The notes under the pieces were generated by a model. The model saw only the letters and a program-made list of their open reading frames with translations, made no database searches and was not told the DNA's origin. This document shows, piece after piece, positions 22,737 through 36,100 of a DNA stretch of 64,000 bases. A program made the position numbers and the translations under genes. Numbering within the stretch: the stretch's first letter is position 1; each line of letters opens with the position of its first letter. The DNA is from Zeus faber. Lineage: Eukaryota; Chordata; Actinopteri; Zeiformes; Zeidae. The stretch is taken from NCBI GenBank assembly GCA_960531495.1, contig CAUIJY010000068.1, forward strand, positions 1,860,001-1,924,000, written 5' to 3'.

Positions 22737-25391
22737 CTAACATGTATTTGTGGAGTTAGGATCATTTTCATCATAGTGTGCACATGTGGGAAAAAACGCA
22801 TTTTCAGCCGATTTAAACGTCGAAAAGGGGAATTGCTTAAACGCTTCAGTCATTACTCTGTGTGACAGTGTCAGACAGTTTAAATACAATGGTGAACTAG
22901 TAAATGCTGCTAAAGTGTTGTTTGTCAACCAGTTTTAGGCCCATCTAACATGTATTTGTCGAGTTATGATCATTTTCATCATTATGTGTACATGTGGGAA
23001 AAAACGCATTTTCAGCCGATTTAAACGTCGAAAAGGGGAATTGCTTAAACGCTTCAGTCATTACTCTGTGTGATAGTGTCAGACAGTTTAAATACAATGG
23101 TGAACTAGTATATGCTGCTAAAGCGTTGTTTGTCAAACAGTTTTAGGCCCATACAACATGTATTTGTCGAGGTATGAGCATTTTCAGAACATTGGACGGT
23201 TTGCTGTCTAGCTGAATTAGAGAAACACCGAACCATTGTCTCTTCAGAGGTGAATGATTCAGAATGCTGCAGTACAGCATAGAAATTTAATTAATATGAT
23301 GAACTATTATGTGCTTCTTAAGTGTTTCTCACAGATTTCTAGGCCCATCTAACATGTATTTGTGGAGTTAGGATCATTTTCATCATAGTGTGCACATGTG
23401 GGAAAAAACGCATTTTCGGCCGATTTAAACGTCGAAAAGGGGAATTGATTAAACGCTTCAGTCATTACTCTGTGTGACAGTGTCAGACAGTTTAAATACA
23501 ATGGTGAACTAGTATATGCTGCTAAAGTGTTGTTTGTCAAACAGTTTTAGGCCCATCTAACATGTATTTGTCGAGTTATGGTCATTTTCATCATTATGTG
23601 CACATGTGGGAAAAAACGCATTTTCAGCCGATTTAAACGTCGAAAAGGGGAATTGCTTAAACGCTTCAGTCATTACTCTGTGTGACAGTGTCAGACAGTT
23701 TAAATACAATGGTGAACTAGTATATGCTGCTAAAGTGTTGTTTGTCAATCAGTTTTTGGCCCATCTAACATGTATTTGTCGAGTTATGATCATTTTCATC
23801 ATTATGTGCACATGTGGGAAAAAACGCATTTTCAGCCGATTTAAACGTCGAAAAGGGGAATTGGTTAAACGCTTCAGTCATTACTCTTTGATACAGTGTC
23901 AGACAGTTTAAATACAATGGTGAACTAGTATATGCTGCTAAAGTGTTGTTTGTCAAACAGTTTTAGGCCCATGTAAAATGTATTTGTCGAGTTATGATCA
24001 TTTTCATCATTGTGTGCACATGTGGGAAAAAACGCATTTTCAGCCGATTTAAACGTCGAAAAGGGGAATTGCTCAAACGCTTCAGTCATTACTCTGTGTG
24101 ACAGTGTCAGACAGTTTAAATACAATGGTGAACTAGTAAATGCTGCTAAAGTGTTGTTTGTCAACCAGTTTTAGGCCCATCTAACATGTATTTGTCGAGT
24201 TATGATCATTTTCATCATTATGTGTACATGTGGGAAAAAACGCATTTTCAGCCGATTTAAACGTCGAAAAGGGGAATTGCTTAAACGCTTCAGTCATTAC
24301 TCTGTGTGATAGTGTCAGACAGTTTAAATACAATGGTGAACTAGTATATGCTGCTAAAGCGTTGTTTGTCAAACAGTTTTAGGCCCATACAACATGTATT
24401 TGTCGAGGTATGAGCATTTTCAGAACATTGGACGGTTTGCTGTCTAGCTGAATTAGAGAAACACCGAACCATTGTCTCTTCAGAGGTGAATGATTCAGAA
24501 TGCTGCAGGACAGCATAGACATTTTATTAATATGATGAACTATTATGTGCTTCCTAAGTTTTTCTCTCAGATTTCTATGCCCATCTAACATGTATTTCTG
24601 GAGTTATGATCATTTTCAGAACTTGTGACGGTTTGCTGTCTAGCTGAATTAGAGAAACACCGAACCATTGTGTCTTCAGAGGTGAATGATTCAGAATGCT
24701 GCAGTACAGCATAGAAATTTAATTAATATGATGAACTATTATGTGCTTCTTAAGTGTTTCTCACAGATTTCTAGGCCCATCTAACATGTATTTGTGGAGT
24801 TATGATCATTTTCATCATTGTGTGCACATGTGGGAAAAAACGCAATTTCAGCCGATTTAAACGTCGAAAAGGGGAATTGGTTAAACGCTTCAGTCATTAC
24901 TCTTTGATACAGTGTCAGACAGTTTAAATACAATGGTGAACTAGTATATGCTGCTAAAGTGTTGTTTGTCAAACAGTTTTAGGCCCATGTAAAATGTATT
25001 TGTCGAGTTATGATCATTTTCATCATTATGTGTACATGTGGAAAAAACGCATTTTCAGCCTATTTAAACGTCGAAAAGGGGAATTGCTTAAACGCTTCAG
25101 TCATTACTCTGTGTGACAGTGTCAGACAGTTTAAATACAATGGTGAACTAGTATATGCTGCTAAAGCGTTGTTTGTCAAACAGTTTTAGGCCCATACAAC
25201 ATGTATTTGTCGAGGTATGAGCATTTTCAGAACATTGGACGGTTTGCTGTCTAGCTGAATTAGAGAAACACCGAACCATTGTCTCTTCAGAGGTGAATGA
25301 TTCAGAATGCTGCAGTACAGCATAGAAATTTAATTAATATGATGAACTATTATGTGCTTCCTAAGTTTTTCTCTCAGATTTCTATGCCCAT
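22737..25391 (+). repeat. Core blocks AAB, AAAAABB, AAB
   Basis: Monomer starts: A 22737, 22945; B 23153; A 23349, 23557, 23765, 23973, 24181; B 24389, 24585; A 24781, 24989 (207 bp); B 25196. The five-A block is a copy of the left AAAAABB family, but its first A (23349, with GGAGTTAGGATC and GGAATTGATTAAACG) resembles the A at 7234 rather than those at 12939 and 15784. Segment 23557-24780 recurs at 28246-29469 (offset 4,689). Confidence 0.87.
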
Positions 25392-28037
25392 CTAACATGT
25401 ATTTGTGGAGTTAGGATCATTTTCATCATAGTGTGCACATGTGGGAAAAAACGCATTTTCAGCCGATTTAAACGTCGAAAAGGGGAATTGGTTAAACGCT
25501 TCAGTCATTACTCTTTGATACAGTGTCAGACAGTTTAAATATAATGGTGAACTAGTATATGCTGCTAAAGTGTTGTTTGTCAACCAGTTTTAGGCCCATC
25601 TAACATGTATTTGTCGAGTTATGATCATTTTCATCATTATGTGTACATGTGGGAAAAACGCATTTTCAGCCGATTTAAACGTCGAAAAGGGGAATTGCTT
25701 AAACGCTTCAGTCATTACTCTGTGTGACAGTGTCAGACAGTTTAAATACAATGGTGAACTAGTATATGCTGCTAAAGTGTTGTTTGTCAAACAGTTTTAG
25801 GCCCATGTAAAATGTATTTGTCGAGTTATGATCATTTTCATCATTGTGTGCACATGTGGGAAAAAACGCATTTTCAGCCGATTTAAACGTCGAAAAGGGG
25901 AATTGCTTAAACGCTTCAGTCATTACTCTGTGTGACAGTGTCAGACAGTTTAAATACAATGGTGAACTAGTATATGCTGCTAAAGTGTTGTTTGTCAAAC
26001 AGTTTTAGGCCCATGTAAAATGTATTTGTCGAGTTATGATCATTTTCATCATTGTGTGCACATGTGGGAAAAAACGCATTTTCAGCCGATTTAAACGTCG
26101 AAAAGGGGAATTGCTTAAACGCTTCAGTCATTACTCTGTGTGACAGTGTCAGACAGTTTAAATACAATGGTGAACTAGTATATGCTGCTAAAGCGTTGAT
26201 TGTCAAACAGAGTTAGGCCCATACAACATGTATTTGTCGAGGTATGAGCATTTTCAGAACATTGGACGGTTTGCTGTCTAGCTGAATTAGAGAAACACCG
26301 AACCATTGTCTCTTCAGAGGTGAATGATTCAGAATGCTGCAGTACAGCATAGAAATTTAATTAATATGATGAACTATTATGTGCTTCCTAAGTTTTTCTC
26401 TCAGATTTCTATGCCCATCTAACATGTATTTGTGGAGTTAGGATCATTTTCATCATAGTGTGCACATGTGGGAAAAAACGCATTTTCAGCCGATTTAAAC
26501 GTCGAAAAGGGGAATTGGTTAAACGCTTCAGTCATTACTCTTTGATACAGTGTCAGACAGTTTAAATACAATGGTGAACTAGTATATGCTGCTAAAGTGT
26601 TGTTTGTCAAACAATTTTAGGCCCATGTAAAATGTATTTGTCGAGTTATGATCATTTTCATCATTGTGTGCACATGTGGGAAAAAACGCATTTTCAGCCG
26701 ATTTAAACGTCGAAAAGGGGAATTGCTTAAACGCTTCAGTCATTACTCTGTGTGACAGTGTCAGACAGTTTAAATACAATGGTGAACTAGTATATGCTGC
26801 TAAAGTGTTGTTTGTCAACCAGTTTTAGGCCCATCTAACATGTATTTGTCGAGTTATGATCATTTTCATCATTATGTGTACATGTGGGAAAAAATGCATT
26901 TTCAGCCGATTTAAACGTCGAAAAGGGGAATTGCTTAAACGCTTCAGTCATTACTCTGTGTGACAGTGTCAGACAGTTTAAATACAATGGTGAACTAGTA
27001 TATGCTGCTAAAGCGTTGTTTGTCAAACAGTTTTAGGCCCATACAACATGTATTTGTCGAGGTATGAGCATTTTCAGAACATTGGACGGTTTGCGGTCTA
27101 GCTGAATTAGAGAAACACCGAACCATTGTCTCTTCAGAGGTGAATGATTCAGAATGCTGCAAGACAGCATAGAAATTTTATTAATATGATGAACTATTAT
27201 GTGCTTCCTAAGTTTTTCTCTCAGATTTCTATGCCCATCTAACATGTATTTCTGGAGTTATGGTCATTTTCAGAACTTGTGACGGTTTGCTGTCTAGCTG
27301 AATTAGAGAAACACCGAACCATTGTCTCTTCAGAGGTGAATGATTCAGAATGCTGCAGTACAGCATAGAAATTTAATTAATATGATGAACTATTATGTGC
27401 TTCCTAAGTTTTTCTCTCAGATTTCTATGCCCATCTAACATGTATTTGTGGAGTTAGGATCATTTTCATCATAGTGTGCACATGTGGGAAAAAACGCATT
27501 TTCAGCCGATTTAAACGTCGAAAAGGGGAATTGCTTAAACGCTTCAGTCATTACTCTGTGTGACAGTGTCAGACAGTTTAAATACAATGGTGAACTAGTA
27601 TATGCTGCTAAAGTGTTGTTTGTCAACCAGTTTTAGGCCCATCTAACATGTATTTGTCGAGTTATGATCATTTTCATCATTATGTGTACATGTGGGAAAA
27701 AACGCATTTTCAGCCGATTTAAACGTCGAAAAGGGGAATTGCTTAAACGCTTCAGTCATTACTCTGTGTGACAGTGTCAGACAGTTTAAATACAATGGTG
27801 AACTAGTATATGCTGCTAAAGCGTTGTTTGTCAAACAGTTTTAGGCCCATACAACATGTATTTGTCGAGGTATGAGAACATTGGACGGTTTGCTGTCTAG
27901 CTGAATTAGAGAAACACCGAACCATTGTCTCTTCAGAGGTGAATGATTCAGAATGCTGCAGTACAGCATTGAAATTTAATTAATATGATGAACTATTATG
28001 TGCTTCTTAAGTGTTTCTCACAGATTTCTAGGCCAAT
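25392..28037 (+). repeat. Core blocks AAAAB, AAABB, AAB (second copy of the 15.1-kb-spaced segment)
   Basis: Monomer starts: A 25392, 25600 (207 bp), 25807, 26015; B 26223; A 26419, 26627, 26835; B 27043, 27239; A 27435, 27643; B 27851 (187 bp). Block order, indels and private markers match 10293-12938. A private change here is AATATAATGG near 25,540 where other copies read AATACAATGG. Confidence 0.88.
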
Positions 28038-31000
28038 CTAACATGTATTTGTGGAGTTATGATCATTTTCATCATTGTGTGCACATGTTGGAAAAAACGC
28101 ATTTTCAGCCGATTTAAACGTCGAAAAGGGGAATTGGTTAAACGCTTCAGTCATTACTCTGTGTGACAGTGTCAGACAGTTTAAATACAATGGTGAACTA
28201 GTATATGCTGCTAAAGTGTTGTTTGTCAAACAGTTTTAGGCCCATCTAACATGTATTTGTCGAGTTATGGTCATTTTCATCATTATGTGCACATGTGGGA
28301 AAAAACGCATTTTCAGCCGATTTAAACGTCGAAAAGGGGAATTGCTTAAACGCTTCAGTCATTACTCTGTGTGACAGTGTCAGACAGTTTAAATACAATG
28401 GTGAACTAGTATATGCTGCTAAAGTGTTGTTTGTCAATCAGTTTTTGGCCCATCTAACATGTATTTGTCGAGTTATGATCATTTTCATCATTATGTGCAC
28501 ATGTGGGAAAAAACGCATTTTCAGCCGATTTAAACGTCGAAAAGGGGAATTGGTTAAACGCTTCAGTCATTACTCTTTGATACAGTGTCAGACAGTTTAA
28601 ATACAATGGTGAACTAGTATATGCTGCTAAAGTGTTGTTTGTCAAACAGTTTTAGGCCCATGTAAAATGTATTTGTCGAGTTATGATCATTTTCATCATT
28701 GTGTGCACATGTGGGAAAAAACGCATTTTCAGCCGATTTAAACGTCGAAAAGGGGAATTGCTCAAACGCTTCAGTCATTACTCTGTGTGACAGTGTCAGA
28801 CAGTTTAAATACAATGGTGAACTAGTTAATGCTGCTAAAGTGTTGTTTGTCAACCAGTTTTAGGCCCATCTAACATGTATTTGTCGAGTTATGATCATTT
28901 TCATCATTATGTGTACATGTGGGAAAAAACGCATTTTCAGCCGATTTAAACGTCGAAAAGGGGAATTGCTTAAACGCTTCAGTCATTACTCTGTGTGATA
29001 GTGTCAGACAGTTTAAATACAATGGTGAACTAGTATATGCTGCTAAAGCGTTGTTTGTCAAACAGTTTTAGGCCCATACAACATGTATTTGTCGAGGTAT
29101 GAGCATTTTCAGAACATTGGACGGTTTGCTGTCTAGCTGAATTAGAGAAACACCGAACCATTGTCTCTTCAGAGGTGAATGATTCAGAATGCTGCAGGAC
29201 AGCATAGACATTTTATTAATATGATGAACTATTATGTGCTTCCTAAGTTTTTCTCTCAGATTTCTATGCCCATCTAACATGTATTTCTGGAGTTATGATC
29301 ATTTTCAGAACTTGTGACGGTTTGCTGTCTAGCTGAATTAGAGAAACACCGAACCATTGTGTCTTCAGAGGTGAATGATTCAGAATGCTGCAGTACAGCA
29401 TAGAAATTTAATTAATATGATGAACTATTATGTGCTTCTTAAGTGTTTCTCACAGATTTCTAGGCCCATCTAACATGTATTTGTGGAGTTATGATCATTT
29501 TCATCATTGTGTGCACATGTGGGAAAAAACGCAATTTCAGCCGATTTAAACGTCGAAAAGGGGAATTGGTTAAACGCTTCAGTCATTACTCTTTGATACA
29601 GTGTCAGACAGTTTAAATACAATGGTGAACTAGTATATGCTGCTAAAGTGTTGTTTGTCAACCAGTTTTAGGCCCATCTAACATGTATTTGTCGAGTTAT
29701 GATCATTTTCATCATTATGTGTACATGTGGGAAAAAACGCATTTTCAGCCGATTTAAACGTCGAAAAGGGGAATTGCTTAAACGCTTCAGTCATTACTCT
29801 GTGTGACAGTGTCAGACAGTTTAAATACAATGGTGAACTAGTATATGCTGCTAAAGTGTTGTTTGTCAAACAGTTTTAGGCCCATGTAAAATGTATTTGT
29901 CGAGTTATGATCATTTTCATTATTATGTGTACATGTGGAAAAAACGCATTTTCAGCCTATTTAAACGTCGAAAAGGGGAATTGCTTAAACGCTTCAGTCA
30001 TTACTCTGTGTGACAGTGTCAGACAGTTTAAATACAATGGTGAACTAGTATATGCTGCTAAAGCGTTGTTTGTCAAACAGTTTTAGGCCCATACAACATG
30101 TATTTGTCGAGGTATGAGCATTTTCAGAACATTGGACGGTTTGCTGTCTAGCTGAATTAGAGAAACACCGAACCATTGTCTCTTCAGAGGTGAATGATTC
30201 AGAATGCTGCAGTACAGCATAGAAATTTAATTAATATGATGAACTATTATGTGCTTCCTAAGTTTTTCTCTCAGATTTCTATGCCCATCTAACATGTATT
30301 TGTGGAGTTAGGATCATTTTCATCATTATGTGTACATGTGGGAAAAAACGCATTTTCAGCCGATTTAAACGTCGAAAAGGGGAATTGCTTAAACGCTTCA
30401 GTCATTACTCTGTGTGACAGTGTCAGACAGTTTAAATACAATGGTGAACTAGTATATGCTGCTAAAGTGTTGTTTGTCAACCAGTTTTAGGCCCATCTAA
30501 CATGTATTTGTCGAGTTATGATCATTTTCATCATTATGTGTACATGTGGGAAAAAACGCATTTTCAGCCGATTTAAACGTCGAAAAGGGGAATTGCTTAA
30601 ACGCTTCAGTCATTACTCTGTGTGACAGTGTCAGACAGTTTAAATACAATGGTGAACTAGTATATGCTGCTAAAGTGTTGTTTGTCAAACAGTTTTAGGC
30701 CCATGTAAAATGTATTTGTCGAGTTATGATCATTTTCATCATTGTGTGCACATGTGGGAAAAAACGCATTTTCAGCCGATTTAAACGTCGAAAAGGGGAA
30801 TTGCTTAAACGCTTCAGTCATTACTCTGTGTGACAGTGTCAGACAGTTTAAATACAATGGTGAACTAGTATATGCTGCTAAAGTGTTGTTTGTCAAACAG
30901 TTTTAGGCCCATGTAAAATGTATTTGTCGAGTTATGATCATTTTCATCATTGTGTGCACATGTGGGAAAAAACGCATTTTCAGCCGATTTAAACGTCGAA

Positions 31001-33153
31001 AAGGGGAATTGCTTAAACGCTTCAGTCATTACTCTGTGTGACAGTGTCAGACAGTTTAAATACAATGGTGAACTAGTATATGCTGCTAAAGCGTTGATTG
31101 TCAAACAGAGTTAGGCCCATACAACATGTATTTGTCGAGGTATGAGCATTTTCAGAACATTGGACGGTTTGCTGTCTAGCTGAATTAGAGAAACACCGAA
31201 CCATTGTCTCTTCAGAGGTGAATGATTCAGAATGCTGCAGTACAGCATAGAAATTTAATTAATATGATGAACTATTATGTGCTTCCTAAGTTTTTCTCTC
31301 AGATTTCTATGCCCATCTAACATGTATTTGTGGAGTTAGGATCATTTTCATCATAGTGTGCACATGTGGGAAAAAACGCATTTTCAGCCGATTTAAACGT
31401 CGAAAAGGGGAATTGGTTAAACGCTTCAGTCATTACTCTTTGATACAGTGTCAGACAGTTTAAATACAATGGTGAACTAGTATATGCTGCTAAAGTGTTG
31501 TTTGTCAAACAATTTTAGGCCCATGTAAAATGTATTTGTCGAGTTATGATCATTTTCATCATTGTGTGCACATGTGGGAAAAAACGCATTTTCAGCCGAT
31601 TTAAACGTCGAAAAGGGGAATTGCTTAAACGCTTCAGTCATTACTCTGTGTGACAGTGTCAGACAGTTTAAATACAATGGTGAACTAGTATATGCTGCTA
31701 AAGTGTTGTTTGTCAACCAGTTTTAGGCCCATCTAACATGTATTTGTCGAGTTATGATCATTTTCATCATTATGTGTACATGTGGGAAAAAATGCATTTT
31801 CAGCCGATTTAAACGTCGAAAAGGGGAATTGCTTAAACGCTTCAGTCATTACTCTGTGTGACAGTGTCAGACAGTTTAAATACAATGGTGAACTAGTATA
31901 TGCTGCTAAAGCGTTGTTTGTCAAACAGTTTTAGGCCCATACAACATGTATTTGTCGAGGTATGAGCATTTTCAGAACATTGGACGGTTTGCGGTCTAGC
32001 TGAATTAGAGAAACACCGAACCATTGTCTCTTCAGAGGTGAATGATTCAGAATGCTGCAGGACAGCATAGAAATTTTATTAATATGATGAACTATTATGT
32101 GCTTCCTAAGTTTTTCTCTCAGATTTCTATGCCCATCTAACATGTATTTCTGGAGTTATGATCATTTTCAGAACTTGTGACGGTTTGCTGTCTAGCTGAA
32201 TTAGAGAAACACCTAACCATTGTCTATTCAGAGGTGAATGATTCAGAATGCTGCAGTACAGCATAGAAATTTAATTAATATGATGAACTATTATGTGCTT
32301 CCTAAGTTTTTCTCTCAGATTTCTATGCCCATCTAACATGTATTTGTGGAGTTAGGATCATTTTCATCATAGTGTGCACATGTGGGAAAAAAATGCATTT
32401 TCAGCCGATTTAAACGTCGAAAAGGGGAATTGGTTAAACGCTTCAGTCATTACTCTTTGATACAGTGTCAGACAGTTTAAATACAATGGTGAACTAGTAT
32501 ATGCTGCTAAAGTGTTGTTTGTCAAACAGTTTTAGGCCCATGTAAAATGTATTTGTCGAGTTATGATCATTTTCATCATTGTGTGCACATGTGGGAAAAA
32601 ACGCATTTTCAGCCGATTTAAACGTCGAAAAGGGGAATTGCTTAAACGCTTCAGTCATTACTCTGTGTGACAGTGTCAGACAGTTTAAATACAATGGTGA
32701 ACTAGTATATGCTGCTAAAGTGTTGTTTGTCAACCAGTTTTAGGCCCATCTAACATGTATTTGTCGAGTTATGATCATTTTCATCATTATGTGTACATGT
32801 GGGAAAAAACGCATTTTCAGCCGATTTAAACGTCGAAAAGGGGAATTGCTTAAACGCTTCAGTCATTACTCTGTGTGACAGTGTCAGACAGTTTAAATAC
32901 AATGGTGAACTAGTATATGCTGCTAAAGCGTTGTTTGTCAAACAGTTTTAGGCCCATACAACATGTATTTGTCGAGGTATGAGCATTTTCAGAACATTGG
33001 ACGGTTTGCTGTCTAGCTGAATTAGAGAAACACCGAACCATTGTCTCTTCAGAGGTGAATGATTCAGAATGCTGCAGTACAGCATAGAAATTTTATTAAT
33101 ATGATGAACTATTATGTGCTTCCTAAGTTTTTCTCTCAGATTTCTATGCCCAT
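28038..33153 (+). repeat. Core blocks AAAAABB, AAAB, AAAAB, AAABB, AAAB (copy of 15784-20899)
   Basis: Monomer starts: A 28038, 28246, 28454, 28662, 28870; B 29078, 29274; A 29470, 29678, 29886 (207 bp); B 30093; A 30289, 30497, 30705, 30913; B 31121; A 31317, 31525, 31733; B 31941, 32137; A 32333 (209 bp), 32542, 32750; B 32958. It keeps a constant 12,254-bp offset from 15784-20899, so no net indel separates the two over about 5.1 kb. The A at 30289 is the clear exception in sequence. Confidence 0.88.
30289..30496 (+). repeat. A monomer with an internal conversion-like patch
   Basis: Its counterparts at 10293, 18035 and 25392 read TCATAGTGTGCAC, then GGAATTGGTTAAACG and TCTTTGATACAG. This copy reads TCATTATGTGTAC, GGAATTGCTTAAACG and TCTGTGTGACAG. 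Its head (GGAGTTAGGATC) and tail (AAAGTGTTGTTTGTCAACC) still match the counterparts. The exchanged tract is roughly 30325-30425 and matches the ordinary internal A type, as in the monomer that follows. Confidence 0.75.
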
Positions 33154-36100
33154 CTAACATGTATTTGTGGAGTTAGGATCATTTTCATCATAGTGTGCAC
33201 ATGTGGGAAAAAACACATTTTCAGCCGATTTAAACGTCGAAAAGGGGAATTGCTTAAACGCTTCAGTCATTACTCTGTGTGACAGTGTCAGACAGTTTAA
33301 ATACAATGGTGAACTAGTATATGCTGCTAAAGTGTTGTTTGTCAACCAGTTTTAGGCCCATCTAACATGTATTTGTCGAGTTATGATCATTTTCATCATT
33401 ATGTGTACATGTGGGAAAAAAACGCATTTTCAGCCGATTTAAACGTCGAAAAGGGGAATTGCTTAAACGCTTCAGTCATTACTCTGTGTGACAGTGTCAG
33501 ACAGTTTAAATACAATGGTGAACTAGTATATGCTGCTAAAGCGTTGTTTGTCAAACAGTTTTAGGCCCATACAACATGTATTTGTCGAGGTATGAGCATT
33601 TTCAGAACATTGGACGGTTTGCTGTCTAGCTGAATTAGAGAAACACCGAACCATTGTCTCTTCAGAGGTGAATGATTCAGAATGCTGCAGTACAGCATTG
33701 AAATTTAATTAATATGATGAACTATTATGTGCTTCCTAAGTTTTTTTCTCAGATTTCTATGCCCATCTAACATGTATTTCTGGAGTTATGATCATTTTCA
33801 GAACTTGTGACGGTTTGCTGTCTAGCTGAATTAGAGAAACACCGAACCATTGTCTCTTCAGCGGTGAATGATTCAGAATGCTGCAGTACAGCATAGAAAT
33901 TTAATTAATATGATGAACTATTATGTGCTTCATAAGTGTTTCTCACAGATTTCTAGGCCCATCTAACATGTATTTGTGGAGTTATGATCATTTTCATCAT
34001 TGTGTGCACATGTGGGAAAAAACGCATTTTCAGCCGATTTAAACGTCGAAAAGGGGAATTGGTTAAACGCTTTAGTCATTACTCTGTGTGACAGTGTCAG
34101 ACAGTTTAAATACAATGGTGAACTAGTATATGCTGCTAAAGTGTAGTTTGTCAACCAGTTTTAGGCCCATCTAACATGTATTTGTGGAGTTATGATCATT
34201 TTCATCATTATGTGTACATGTGGGAAAAAACGCATTTTCAGCCGATTTAAACGTCGAAAAGGGGAATTGCTTAAACGCTTCAGTCATTACTCTGTGTGAC
34301 AGTGTCAGACAGTTTAAATACAATGGTGAACTAGTATATGCTGCTAAAGCGTTGTTTGTCAAACAGTTTTAGGCCCATACAACATGTATTTGTCGAGGTA
34401 TGAGCATTTTCAGAACATTGGACGGTTTGCTGTCTAGCTGAATTAGAGAAACACCGAACCATTGTCTCTTCAGAGGTGAATGATTCAGAATGCTGCAGTA
34501 CAGCATAGAAATTTAATTAATATGATGAACTATTATGTGCTTCTTAAGTGTTTCTCACAGATTTCTAGGCCCATCTAACATGTATTTGTGGAGTTATGAT
34601 CATTTTCATCATTGTGTGCACATGTGGGAAAAAACGCATTTTCAGCCGATTTAAACGTCGAAAAGGGGAATTGGTTAAACGCTTTATTCATTACTCTGTG
34701 TGACAGTGTCAGACAGTTTAAATACAATGGTGAACTAGTATATGCTTCTAAAGTGTAGTTTGTCAACCAGTTTTAGGCCCATCTAACATGTATTTGTCGA
34801 GTTATGATCATTTTCATCATTATGTGTACATGTGGGAAAAAACGCATTTTCAGCCGATTTAAACGTCGAAAAGGGGAATTGCTTAAACGCTTCAGTCATT
34901 ACTCTGTGTGACAGTGTCAGACAGTTTAAATACCATGGTGAACTAGTATATGCTGCTAAAGCGTTGTTTGTCAAACAGTTTTAGGCCCATACAACATGTA
35001 TTTGTCGAGGTATGAGCATTTTCAGAACATTGGACGGTTTGCTGTCTAGCTGAATAAGAGAAACACCGAACCATTGTCTCTTCAGAGGTGAATGATTCAG
35101 AATGCTGCAGTACAGCATTGAAATTTAATTAATATGATGAACTATTATGTGCTTCCTAAGTTTTTCTCTCAGATTTCTATGCCCATCTAACATGTATTTC
35201 TGGAGTTATGATCATTTTCAGAACTTGTGACGGTTTGCTGTCTAGCTGAATTAGAGAAACACCGAACCATTGTCTCTTCAGAGGTGAATGATTCAGAATG
35301 CTGCAGTACAGCATAGAAATTTAATTAATATGATGAACTATTATGTGCTTCATAAGTGTTTCTCACAGATTTCTAGGCCCATCTAACATGTATTTGTGGA
35401 GTTATGATCATTTTCATCATTGTGTGCACATGTGGGAAAAAACGCATTTTCAGCCGATTTAAACGTCGAAAAGGGGAATTGGTTAAACGCTTTAGTCATT
35501 ACTCTGTGTGACAGTGTCAGACAGTTTAAATACAACTGTGAACTAGTATATGCTGCTAAAGTGTAGTTTTTCAACCAGTTTTAGGCCCATCTAACATGTA
35601 TTTGTCGAGTTATGATCATTTTCATCATTATGTGTACATGTGGGAAAAAACGCATTTTCAGCCGATTTAAACGTCGAAAAGGGGAATTGCTTAAACGCTT
35701 CAGTCATTACTCTGTGTGACAGTGTCAGACAGTTTAAATACAATGGTGAACTAGTATATGCTGCTAAAGCGTTGTTTGTCAAACAGTTTTAGGCCCATAC
35801 AACATGTATTTGTCGAGGTATGAGCATTTTCAGAACATTGGACGGTTTGCTGTCTAGCTGAATTAGAGAAACACCGAACCATTGTCTCTTCAGAGGTGAA
35901 TGATTCAGAATGCTGCAGTACAGCATAGAAATTTAATTAATATGATGAACTATTATGTGCTTCTTAAGTGTTTCTCACAGATTTCTAGGCCCATCTAACA
36001 TGTATTTGTGGAGTTATGATCATTTTCATCATTGTGTGCACATGTGGGAAAAAACGCATTTTCAGCCGATTTAAACGTCGAAAAGGAGAATTGGTTAAAC

